Source: Rotaria sordida (Eukaryota; Rotifera; Eurotatoria; Philodinida; Philodinidae). From it: DNA of 64,000 bases. Below, piece after piece: positions 1-12,900 of this stretch (within the stretch, counting starts at the first letter, position 1; each line of letters opens with the position of its first letter). The stretch covers positions 1-64,000 of the forward strand of contig CAJNOL010000508.1 in assembly GCA_905250125.1 (NCBI GenBank), written 5' to 3'. The notes under the pieces were generated by a model. It saw only the letters and a program-made list of their open reading frames with translations, searched no databases and had not been told where the DNA came from. Position numbers and translations under genes: made by a program.

Positions 1-2994
1 TTATATTTTATGTCCGTCAAAATTAGTAGTTCTGAATACAGCAAGAGAAATTTAGTATTGTGTTTAGACGGTTAAATTATTACTTGGATGAAATGTAAAT
101 CAGTAATAATAATAATAAAAGTAAAACTCAGAATAAAGACTCTCGATCCCTTAATCGACCTTCGGCTATAATTGAAAAAACGATGTTTATTTCTCTAGTA
201 ATTTTATTCTGGCTTTTTTTTATGATAAGATTTGACAATACTTATACGCTATGATTCAAGTGTTTTCTCTGTTTATCACACTTGAATCGATGCGATCATA
301 ATGACTTATGGTCGGTAAAACTTCAAGATCTGTGTTGGTATCAATATTACATTAAAATATTCGATATTAAACATAAAATAAAACAAAATGATACCATTCA
401 ATATATTGCTGTTTGTAGAAGTCGAATCCTAACAGTCTAATCCATGATTTATTAGATCTCTATATAGGTCTCATATAGAATCAAGTTAAGTGAAATACAC
501 GTTATATTCTATATTTCATGTAAATCAATCAATATTTCTTAATGAACTTATTTTAAAAATATAATTTGCTAATGTTTTCGAGAAGCTGATTTAATATAAT
601 AAACAATATTGTGTCCTTGTTGCATATCTTCACTTTCATATGTCGTTAAAATCAATCTAAAACCATTAGTAAACTGCAATTAATTGGATTTAGACGACGA
701 TTTTATACTATAATTGATTGGGAATATTTGGATCGCATATTTTCCCAACAAACATATCGTTGGTTTTGTAACCCTGCTTTGCTGTGTAGAAATATCATAT
801 ATATCTACTATCAAAAAGAAAATAGTTAAAAATCATTATTTAAAGATTATCATAAACAATAGAAAAAAAAAAGTAAGTATCGAAACTTTAAATTCAAGTC
901 TTTTAATATGAAAATAAAGAAAAACAAAGTTGATATACAAAGAAGCGACAAATTTTTAGACTTCACTTTTCTTCCTGTGTGCCATGTACAAAAAAAATAA
1001 TAAACTTTCCATTTGAAACTATTTTTTTACTTTATTGATTCATATTCATGAGATGAATTCATTATTCTTGATCATAGGTCATTTTAGAGTGTCAACAGAT
1101 CAACTTCTATGAAGTTCTTCCGATGTGTTCTTGATATTGATCGTATTAATTCAGAATCTAATAGAAAGAAAAATATATTCATAGCAGAGCTGCCGATCTG
1201 ATCTGCTTTCAGACACGGCCAAAATTATTATCATGGCTCATACGTTCTGGAAATGAAATGTTGATGCACAGTCTTATTATTCGAGAATACTTTGACAAAT
1301 TCATTCGGTTTCAGCAACAAATGCTTGAACTGAACATTAATTTCGTGTTGTTGGACTTATATTGATCGACAGAAGATCTTGTTTAGATTCAAAACAATTG
1401 GATAGTAAATATTGCGTTCGTGCTGTTGCAAAAATTGATTGGCAAATGTAAACATCCTTGTGTGTTATGACAAAAATCACTTATTCCCTACATTTTCTTT
1501 TACTTCTTCGTTGTATACCTAATCATATGTTGTATTTTCTATCATAATTATATTGTTTCGATTATGGAAGAGAAGTTACTGGGTCTTATTTTTTTGGATC
1601 TTTTAAAAGTTTTAGAACATTTTTTTTTCTATATCATATGAGTGTGTTCAACTATAGGATGCACCGATTTGCATTCTTTCTATTATCATTTCAAAGACCT
1701 AACCATATTCGGGCCATATTATCACTCGCATCTCTAAACTATTAATTTTAACGTTTTAGCTGCGTATGGCTGTCTTATATAAAATAATTTAGTCCCTTAA
1801 AAATGATAGGACACGATTTCAGGGCCTAAATTATTTCATATAAAACAGCCACATGCAGCTAGTATTTTAAAATTAGTAGTGTAGAGATGAGAGTGATAAT
1901 TTGGCCCGAATATGATTAGGTCTTTGAAATGATAATAGAAAAAATACAAATCAGGACATCCTATGGTTGAGCACGTCCATATATCATGCAAGTACGATGT
2001 CTTCTATAAGATTATTCGAAATACATCTCGACATGAATTAATTTATCGTTGAATTAATTTTTTTCTAGGGGATGCATTCTAAACATATCAGAATCGATTT
2101 ATATTGATAATGATTATTCTAAAGTTTTTACAATTAACTAACAATATTGGATGGCTCTGTGATTAGAGCTATGGCTTCTCAATTCATATATCTAACGCTC
2201 AAATCATTCATTCTTTTTTTGTTATTCAAGACTTTCTGTTTATTAATATATCATAAAAAGATCTCCACCACAATCCTTATTAATAATCTTGCTACACAAT
2301 ACCGAATATATTATTCTTTCAGCAGGCTTATTATATGAATCTTCCACACCCACACACACTCTCAAGTACTAATAAGTTCTGAAATAGGAACAGATACCAG
2401 AATTTATTTATGAAATCCTAATGAATTTCGAAAAATAAGTCATAGCAGTTACTACAATGAAAGGTATTCGAAAAATCAGAAGTATCAATCGACATGTTAT
2501 GATCTGCAGGCATTCCAAGATAGACCAGATCAGGCCAAGACTGAAAAAAAGTGACCTATTAGTATCTCTGACTCACACATGTAAAGTTGAAAGTTCACTT
2601 GAGTTGAAATGTCAAAATTTATACTACTGTTATTTCTTCGAAAATAATATTATCTTTTGTAATTAATGATGATTTATCGTCATTGAATTATTGCATTCAT
2701 TTGTTAATATTAATACAAATTCATTTAAAATCTATCTATGATTCAATTTCAAGTCATTATCTTAATAATTATGTTATATAGAAATTTTTTCAATATACAA
2801 TATAATACAATAAATATGACATCTGTACATTTTTATATTCATCATTCATCGAAAAATTTTTGATAAAGACAAAGAAAGAAAAAAAAACAATTAAGACATG
2901 ATTGAAAATAAAACGATAAATTGTTCACCATAAAGAAAAGAATATAACAAAAGAATTGTCTTTAAGTAAATATTTGATAAAATGCTTTAACGAA
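1..2994. other. Non-coding stretch at the left edge
   Basis: AT-rich sequence with no ORF that resembles a known protein; the short ORFs present (up to about 70 codons) have no recognisable domain and no matching splice partners. The one structured item is the long palindrome at 1,645-1,977. The last 200-300 bases probably include the 3' untranslated region of the GPCR gene, which ends at 2,995 on the minus strand. Confidence 0.6.
1645..1977. repeat. Long imperfect palindrome (foldback/MITE-like element), about 330 bp
   Basis: The left arm (from about 1,645, reading gtgttcaactataggatg) is closely matched by the reverse complement of the right arm (ending near 1,977, reading gtgctcaaccataggatg). 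The match runs through more than 150 bp per arm, including a shared tract around TTTCAAAGACCTAA and another around AAATAATTTAG. There are a few substitutions per arm and essentially no unpaired spacer. No ORF lies inside. This fits a foldback-type non-autonomous DNA element. No target-site duplication could be assigned confidently. Confidence 0.75.
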
Positions 2995-5383
2995 CTATTG
3001 AGGACTTGCATCAGCATCATTTTTTAATCGACGATTATCCATTTCAAATGCACTTTTCTTTAATAAAAAGAAAATATTTAAAATTTATATTTTTCTAAGC
3101 AAAAGACATACATTTCCTAAGTTAGATGGAGGAATTAATAATTCTAATCGTGTTCGATCATCGCTATTACTTGTACCATTTTGATATCGATCTTTGTGTC
3201 CTAACCATAGTTTCCATCGAGCCCAAAGTTGTGTAGCTTGAAGACGACGAGATAATGTTTCGCGAACCTTTAAAATAAAACATTACTTATTCGAAGAGGT
3301 GTCCCGAGATCATCAAGATTGAGGGAAGACGGGAGGAAATCATCTTTCCGAGCTTCCTCCCTCGGGACATCTTTGCTTATTCGAATTAGAGTAAAAAGAA
3401 CAACAATCTACCTCTGTATTTAAGAAACAATAAAGTAATGCACAAAAAAATCCTTGAAATGTCACTAAAAAATAAGTCACGGAGCAATACAAAGCAAATA
3501 AAGCAATTGATCGAGGATCTTAAATAAGAAAAAATAATAATAAAAATTTTTTTTTGTTCATTAATTTTTACCTGGCGAAACAAATGTTTCAACCATATGT
3601 GTAATACCAAATAAAGGTAATAGAAAAATAGCTGCTTTTACTGCTTTTCTATAAACATAGTACAATCAAATATGTATTAAGAAACCAATCTATTATAATT
3701 ACCTGACGAATTTTGTATTCATAGAACTACGACGATGTTTCCTAAATGTTTTTATATGAAGAATTAATTAAATAAAATAATTAAATTATCTTTAATAGTA
3801 TTAAGTTAAGAAAAAAAAATCAAGCAAATTTAATTGATAGTTTTTGAGCTTAGTTTACCGACGTATACAAGATTTTATATAGGATAATGTATTATGAGAG
3901 TCTGAGTGATAAGTTCTGTATAAATCAACAATTTCGAGTTAAATACTTTTCTTTTTTTTTATTTAATAAAGTTATCTGTTTTAACTTACTCTTCACGTAT
4001 TTGTTTTTCTGAGCCTTCTTTGATTTTAACTAATAGAACCCGTATTATATTTAATAAAAATATAAAATTTATCTAGAAAAACAATTTTCTATATATTTAA
4101 TAAAAACAAAATAAACTCACAATTATTACTGCATATCGAGGTCCATCGATAATCCAATAATATTTAAGATAATTATAATTTGACCAACATCTAATTAATA
4201 AATTTATCAATTGAAGAGATTATTTTTTTTTTGTTGTTGTTGTTTTTCTTTTCTAATAAAAACTTACTTTCGATCACGTTCTTTAACAAACATAACAATA
4301 CTCCAACTGAGTGTCATAAAAAGTGGAACAACTATTATGAAAAAAAAGCAAACAAACAGACAAATAAAAAAAAAATTTAATTAAAGAAAAAGTCTATTTT
4401 TACTCCATCCAAGTATATAAAAATAATATGTTTTAAAATAATTTTTAAATACACTAACAGTTAATATATTATTAAGATGTATGCCTTCACATAACATCCA
4501 CATAAACATAGAGGATATACTAAATTGTAAAAATATAACAATTAATGGACACATATTTTTTAATATAGATGAAATTCCATGACGACGAATACTTCCATCA
4601 TTACCACATTCTATTGATTCTATTTGTGAAGAATTATTTGATTGTTTCATTTGAATTCTAAAATAATTTAATAAAATATTAAATTAAAAATAAATATTCA
4701 AAATAAAATACCCATAATTAACTATTCGAGCAATTATTTGAATAAATATTGCTAATAAAAGATTAATATGAATTTTTGTACGACTACAGTAAAGAGATCT
4801 ATTTGAAAAGGAAAACAAAAAAATTAATAAAAATACATTTTATTATAATGAATTCATTTACTTCAAAGTAAAAAATATTATAAGGGAAACAAGTACACTG
4901 ATAAATGATACTGATAATCCAACTAACTCAATAATACGTACAGCTTGAAGAATATCTGTATAACGCTAAGTAAGAAAAAAAAGCCACAGACATATTCATA
5001 ATTGAAAATAAAAAGTTATATAAAAACAAACTTTTCTTTGTGAAAGTGTCTTTGATATATAAAATGTATTCATTAAATCCCATACATCCGAATAAACACA
5101 GGGTTTAAATGAAACATTAGACCAAATTCCCGTTGTAAGACAATGTCGAGTGAGAAATTCTATATAAATTTTAAAAAAAAAGATTTTTTTTTTTATTGAA
5201 AAAACTTAGAAAATACGAACTGCTAGAATCAACTCCTGGCATTGCCAATAGTGAACATGAAATAGTAATTGAATGATTGGCAAGAGTTTGTGGCCAACAA
5301 AGATTTTCAAATACAGTAGGACAATATAATTCATCGTTTAATGAATTATTCGATAATAAACTTTGACTTGTTGATGATAACAT
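2995..5383 (-). CDS. Class B (secretin/calcitonin-like) G protein-coupled receptor, 13 exons
   Basis: Seven-helix receptor for a peptide hormone, acting at the plasma membrane. Exons (minus): 5383-5221, 5159-5032, 4965-4862, 4798-4712, 4657-4404, 4331-4268, 4190-4121, 4072-3990, 3741-3703, 3648-3572, 3518-3412, 3267-3112, 3057-2995; total 464 aa, all GT-AG. Residues about 18-95 form the hormone-binding domain (YCPTVFENLCWPQT, then RHCLTTGIW and a final Cys). Diagnostic transmembrane motifs follow: WMLCEGIHLNN and YYFYILGW in TM3/TM4, CW and WIIDGP in extracellular loop 2, NFIFLLNIIRVL in TM5, KAVKAAIFLLPLFGITH in TM6, FQGFFCALLYCFLNTE in TM7. The TM3 motif is closest to calcitonin/DH31/PDF-type receptors; the ligand cannot be assigned. 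No signal peptide is visible at ATG 5,383, so an upstream exon may be missing; an acceptor-like site near 5,408 would extend the frame. Confidence 0.9.
3301..3368. repeat. Small inverted repeat inside a GPCR intron
   Basis: GTCCCGAG at 3,301-3,308 is mirrored by CTCGGGAC at 3,361-3,368. A nested GGAGGAA/TTCCTCC pair lies inside, and both flanks carry TTATTCGAA. It sits in the intron between 3,268 and 3,411 and is much richer in GC than its surroundings. It is probably a short insertion. Confidence 0.5.
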
Positions 5384-6948
5384 CGAGATATTATATGAGC
5401 ATATCACAACTAAACGGACGGTCGATTATCTGAAAAGGAAAAGAAAAAAGAAGAATGGAAAAATAAAATTAATATTTTAATTTGTTATGAAAAGAAATTA
5501 AATTATATTTATTTAAATAATAAAATTTATTCTTTTATTTTCTCATGAAATTCTAAAGAAATATTTTTCGATTCAATGTTATCAATATCTTATTGAGTAA
5601 CAAACTTCTTTTTTCCTCTCTTCTATCCTAACATAATTCTATTGTATTATTAATGTCAATTTACTATTTGAATGACAATACTAACATATCTTATATGTCA
5701 TTAATTTAATGATCAAACAAAAAAAAAAGAATCTACAAATAAATGTCTGTCAAATTCATATTCGAATAGACACAATGTCTCTATCGTACATTATTCGACT
5801 TCATATTACTTAATATACACACATAAATAACTTATTTGTTATCTAATAAACTCTACTGAAGCAAGAAACTGCATACTGTGAACTATCAATGTCAGTTTCT
5901 AATAAAAAATGATATTTTTACACCTACGACTAAGTAAGAAAAAAAAATCTATCTCATCATATTTCTACAATTAACTTTCACAAAATAACAAATATTAACA
6001 AAGACCACATCTTATCTTTCTCTCTCTATATATATATATCGACTTGAGCATGTTTATCTACTTTTGGATAGACAAAAGGAAACAGAAACAGAGAAAAACT
6101 CATAAATGAGAAAAAAATGAAATACTATTTTTCCGTTTTGAAAAAATACACATCAGAACAAAGAAAAAATTACATCTGACATTTCTATTATTGAAATTTC
6201 TCAACAAAATTTTGATAAAATCTATTTTATTTGTACTCTCATCTTCATCCAGATACCAAAAAAAAAAAAAGAAGTTTTTCGCAAACTCATAAAGTCTGAT
6301 AAGAAGAAATGGGATATCGCATAAATGGTATGATCAAATATATCAAATAAATCATTGATTTGTCTTTTGTACTACAATAAGAAAAGCATCTTAGCCATAT
6401 GGTTGATTATATAATCCAACATAATGAATATAGTGCTTACTAGGTCATTATTAATAAGATCAAATACATTCTCATACTTTATTAATTAAAACTTCTAATC
6501 AAAACACTCAAATCAGAAAATATTGATAAATACATACAAAAATAAAATATTACAAAGTAAAATGATCTTATTTCTTATAAACTCAAATAAAATACTGAAC
6601 TTGCGATTCTTACATTCAAACATATGGTTTTTTTCATTCATCTACTTATGATGTAAATTGCTCTGTTTATACACATGCACTTACAAGTATGTCGTAATAT
6701 TATAACAACAATTTATCCATAATTATAATATTAAACAGATGAATTTCTCTTTAAGGTAAAGGGTGAGTGTTTTCTTAAAAATATTTTCATATGAAACATC
6801 AACACAACACACCGCGTATTATGAATATTGCACTAATGTGTTCATTTTTTTTGACATCATTATATTTACATACGTATCTTCTTCCTAATACTTTCTTTTA
6901 TTAATATGTTGAATTTAACACTTTTTTTCTCTTATGTCATCATTGATG

Positions 6949-6973
6949 TATATATATATATATATATATATAA
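6949..6973. repeat. TA dinucleotide microsatellite
   Basis: About twelve consecutive TA units in intergenic sequence. Similar shorter tracts recur through the same gene-poor region. Confidence 0.85.
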
Positions 6974-9900
6974 TTCTGTTGTAGGTTGTCAAATATAATT
7001 AGTTTTTTTTTCCTAAGTAACTTATTATATCTTCGCTATCATATAATCAATTCATTAGTTTTCAACAAATTTTCATCTATGCTCGTTTGAGATATTTTTA
7101 TACTCCATCCATTTCATTTTCTTTCGCTCTGTTTGCTTGTCTGAGTAGTCTCAATAGCTGTCAACATCGAATGTAGAGTATAATTCAATCAATACTATAA
7201 TGGATATACAAGGAAAAAAAACAATCAGAAGAAAAGTAAATTAAATTAGAATGAATTCAGTTGTTGATGTCAAATAAGCGAAGATCTTCGAATATTTATA
7301 TGAGTAGTTTTTAATAAAGAAAAAAACTTCTGATAAAAGAAAGAATGACAGTATACATTGAATTATATGTTCTATGTCACTTTCTTTTTTCTTCTACTAA
7401 GGAAGAAAAGATTAATAATATCTTAACATTTCCTTACAAACCTCACTCATTATTTTACGTCCTTTTTTTTTCTTGTTGCTTACTGTATTAAATTAAAAGC
7501 AGGAAAAATTATCAGTTATATTAAGTGCTTTTTCAAGGATATATTTATCAATTGGTTCTTATATTATATAATCAATATATTGATTTAGATGGTAAAAAAA
7601 TAAAAGGAAATCTGTCAAAATTAATCTCGTCTCATATGATGGTTAAAATGTCTTATGAATTTTCATATTTTCTTTTCATCTAATTGGATGAATATCAAAG
7701 AACAACAAGCGCTTCATGTTGTTAGTTTTATATAAAAAAATTATTATCCAAAGAGACTGTCAAGGCTATTTCATTTGCAAATATTTATTTGCTTTTTTAA
7801 AACCCTCTAGAGTTAAATAGTGTTAAAGAGACATCTACCTAAGAGCGATAACACAGGATATTTCATTTGCTTTTTTATTTTTACTTGCTTTTAATGAAGT
7901 TACCTTCAATAGTATTCTAATGAAGAAATACACCGTTTTGTGTTTTTTTTTTTTGTGATCAAAATGACTCGAATTACCATTAGAGTAAAGAAACGTATTA
8001 AATAAGAAAATAAGAGATGCTATGTTCTTTGTACTCTTTTTTCAACATGATTTTTTTTAAGTAAATGATGAGATGTTACGTAAATTCAGAATATGCGCGT
8101 TTATTCAAGGTCGTGAAGCGTAGGCTAAAATAGTTTTAGAAAAAAAAAAAATGTCTCATATTCTGTGTTTTAGCTTAAATAACTAAGCAAAAGAAGAACA
8201 TGATATTTTTTTTTTGTTCCAGATATCATATGAAATCTTTATAACATATTATTATTAAAAGAAGGAAAACTGCGTCTTATAAAAATATCTGCGCCTACTA
8301 AAAAGAAAAAGAATTATAAAAATGAACTAAAATATTTATTTTGCTTTTACTAGAACTAATATTCATCATCAACAATGAGTAGATCAAGCGTACCATATGC
8401 TATACTTTTGTCACTTAGTGTGATTATTTGTCATGAATAAATAACTTATTTTTAACACATGAAGACACAGCAATTGATAGAAAATCTGTTGTCATAGATA
8501 CAAGTGTTATTTTCTTTCTTTATGAACATAAAAAGAAAACATACAAATAAAATTGCTTGTTTCATTTTCATTTTTATTAACTTACTCATTGACTTTTGCC
8601 TTTCTTTCGTTTTAAAGAAATAAAATAATATCATCTATATACATTTATTTTTCTCCTTTCACTTTATATAGATACTTCATATATGTATATATGTTTACGG
8701 ACGATGAGGATCATGATAATAAACGTCAAAAAAAAAAAAAAATTAATTACTTTACTCTCCTCGTCAGAAACTAGTACATATGCAATCAGTTTGTTCTCAT
8801 CATTCTCAGTTGTTATTCAGTCAAGATAATACAAGATGATGAAGAGGAAATGTCATCTCAAAACAAGACATTTTTACCATACAAATGATCACACTTGTAT
8901 GATGGGCTATTCAAAAAAAAAAAGCACATGTTGACACATATGCATTGTATTTATAATCAAAATGGTCTTATTAAATATTAAAATAAAATGATTTAATAGA
9001 TTCTAATGATAGATAAAATTATACAACATCAATTAATCTAATAGTAATGATGATGACTGAAAGCCTTCTCACTTAAAAACCTATTATATAATTACATATA
9101 CTATATGAAAAAAAAAGATATATTTTAAAAAGCATACCTGTTATTAATAATATCATTATATCATTAAATTATAATAAAAATAGTTATATAAGATAGTATC
9201 GTATTTATAAAGAAAAGCGATGATGCGTCAAAAAAGTATAGGCATGTATAGATATATATATATATACAAATGGCACTAATTAAAGAATAAGACTCAATAG
9301 AGGACACGGTACGCACATATAAATGTAAATACGTATGCTACCGAAAAACTTGTTGTCACCTTTATTCAATGTCATTTATTTTGACAGAAACACCAAATCA
9401 GTCGAAGAGAGAACAAGAGAAAGATAAACATAAATGCACAGCAGATATGAAGAAGAAACAAAAATGACAAATCACTATCGCATATACATGTACAAATTGA
9501 AAAATGCTAAAAAAAAAGAAAAGAAAATTAGGAGAACTTGTGTATACAGTTAATCATCATTCACCAAATACGTGTGATTCATTCATATTAATTTATGTTT
9601 GACATAGTAAAATTTCTCTACACATGATAAATAAACGTTGAATTAACAGTTTCTTTTTTGATTTTGTCACAGACATGTGGTCTCTACATGTCTTCATATA
9701 TATATATATTTATGTTTCTCCTTACTCTTTCTTTTATTTTTTTTCCTCTGGTTGATGTTTTGTTTTGGATTCATTGAATTTCAACATTATGTCGGAACGA
9801 GTGTAGAACTACGAATAAAGACAGTAGCTATTCTACATTTATGAGAAAGGTAATACTCCTCTTGAAATATATGTTATTCTATAGTATAACTATAATAATT

Positions 9901-12900
9901 GAAAAGCGGATTATTTAGGAATAGGAAACTCGAGTAGTGTGCACACGCAGGAAATGAGATCGTAGTTGATGCGTATAAAAAAAAAACAGAGAGACAGAGA
10001 GAGAGAGATTATGTTTGTTTGAGATAAGAAGAGAGAAACAGAAAGCTGAGGATAGAATGAGACCCAATAGATTTAGTTGTCATCATCATTTATGTTTGAT
10101 ATTGATGCTATTACTCTTGTTCGTATTTACTATGCAAATATGAATTTTAAACATTGATAGTAATGACATGTACGAAAAGCAGACACGAGACAATGACGCT
10201 TCAAATCATCCGAGAATACTAATGTTTTACTTTTGTCCTTTTACTTTTCGTATACTGATAATAGTAATTCATCCGTTGATTGTTATAATAAAACGAGCAT
10301 AGGAAAAAGAAAAAGAAACATAGAGACAAATTCTTTATCAATATTATCTATGGACATATATAAAAATCTTGATGTATATTATTTAGAAATAATAGCTCGA
10401 ACAAAACAAAAAAGAAGATAACAACGATTTAATATGAATATCATTAATGAAGAATTATTCTATGAAGTTATTGTCAATAGGAAGTAGTTACTCTTTATTT
10501 TTCCTATTGTTTTGTCTGTACTCTCAATGAACTTAATAAATAGTTTCTTTTTTTTTTTTTTTTTTTTTTTAATCAATACTTCATCTCAATATTTTAAAGA
10601 ATATGACATATTTTATAAAAAAATCTCATAAAAAAAAAATAATAAGGTTCTTATAAAAATTTTTGAGAAAACCACTTCAAAAATAATTAAATTCACATCC
10701 GTATGCTCAAGTGCACTCAATACCACAATTGACAGCAATAGAATGTCAATACAAGAAAGAAAAAAAAAGAAACAACATCGATTAATCTTGATTTTGGATG
10801 TATGAGTGTATATTCAAATGACGATAAGAAATGGAAACATACAAGAATAAACAATTGATTTTTTTTGTTGTTTACCATTTTTATTTTGACAGTTGCTCGA
10901 AATATTTTTCAACTAGAGTCTTAATAATGACAATGACAGCCGTAAAACAAAAACATATTATATACTGTAAGTATTAAAAATAAAACTCATATCACACAAC
11001 TTAATGAAAGAAAAACAAGAAAAGAAAACGGATAGAATGTCTTTAGAGCCACATTCTGATATATCATTCTCATATGCATGACAAAAATAGATTGCTACAA
11101 TCTTGAAGCTAGATGACAGACAATAATAAATGCTGTAAAATATGCTTTTCATTTGCATTGATAAAAAGATATATACTACACTGAACTAATCATGGTAAAA
11201 ATAAATAGGGGAAATATAGAAATTGATTTTGATATAGAAAACATTGTTTATTATAGAATAATAAATTTATCAAATGCTTTTCTTCTAAAAGCCGGATATA
11301 GCTGTCATGATTAATAAAACTTAGTGAATATCGTTTAAATATACAACATAGTTAATTTTTATTAAATAAAAAAAAAGGAAATTTTTAAAATAGTCAACTG
11401 TTTTGGTTAATTATTTAAACACGTCAATATGTAGACTATAACAAATTTTAAAAGGAAATAAATTCTATTTCAATAATATTTTTTTTTTTTGTCATTTTGT
11501 ATGGATACAGTGTCATCAGACATCTAAAAACAGCTGTTTTGTAACGTATTTCCAGATAATTGCAAATGATGACATTATGAAAATTGACAAACTACACATA
11601 CATTATGGATAGAAATCAAAACAAAATAAATATTTCAAATATCTGTTACTTTCTTTTTTGTTTTTTTTTTTTCGTTCACTGTTACAAAAGCTCAAATGGA
11701 TAACTTTGCAGAAAGATAAACTATTCTCAGAGGAAATTCAAAAAAAAAAACTACAAATCATCAAGTTGTCAATATTGCGTTGTTCGTTCGATTATATATG
11801 AATCTCTATTGAACTAAAGATTGCATGGTAATTTTCTTTCTCTAAATAGTTGAGACTGATGATTTTTCCGTTGTCGATTAACAAGCATAAAAAATGCATG
11901 TTTATCTTGATTTATTATTAGTAGTTCTTATCGTCAACATGCAAGTATTTAGAGTAGAACACTGAGGTTGTCTAGTTTGCATTTTGCCTAACATCATATC
12001 AGTAATTATTTTGCGACAACTATTTTTTATTAAAATTCGATTACTATTATTTTATTAAACTCAATCATTATTCGGATCACAACAGTATCTATTGATTCAC
12101 AAAAAAAAAAAAAAAAAAAAAAAAACTTTAGAATAGAAGAAATAAACCAAAAACTTTCATTTTATTTCACTCTTATTTAGTTGAATAAGTTCGTGTCGGA
12201 CAATAATGAAAGAACAAATTGATTGATTAGAGATACACATTCGTGCATGAACAAAAATAGCATTACATGTTATACTCTATACTAATCAAATGTCAAGGAT
12301 TTTACTGCATCAATATCTTCATTTTTATTATTTTATATTTATTTATAGTATCTATGAAAATATTAATATATATCGTACTATTTCGTTATTTTCACATTAA
12401 AAGTAATATATTCTATTACAATATTTATTATTTTAAATCATGTTGAATAGAAACTAAATTGAAAATCCTTGTTGAACCGTATGTGTACGTATCTTATGAA
12501 ATAATCAAAAATAACATTCGAGAATAGACTGTAGTAAGATCAGATTTAATGTCGATCAATTAGAACTAATATACTATCTAAAGAAAAATCTTCATGAAAA
12601 AAGAGTGACAATAAAGATATTTCGAAAAATATGAATGTCCTATTTTCAAGAAAAACAAACTTTTCAGAATAGATGCAATCTATTCTGATATATTTATCAC
12701 GTAGACAAAAAAAAATGGCAGGTGAGAACGTTAAAAAAAGTCGAATCATATATAACATATTGCTAATAGATATGTTGATGAAAAGATCGGTAAATCGAAT
12801 TCTTTATCTAGTTACATACTGATCTATCTATCTAGTTAGCTAATAATTATCTACTTATCTATCTACTTATCAAAGTAAAAAGAAAATGAAATATGAAGAT

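Noticed and set aside
8452..8634. Minus-strand ORF with a hydrophobic start that could be the missing GPCR signal peptide exon
   Set aside because: The hydrophobic stretch is what A/T-rich DNA gives by chance, it is 3 kb away, and no donor site that keeps the receptor frame could be shown.
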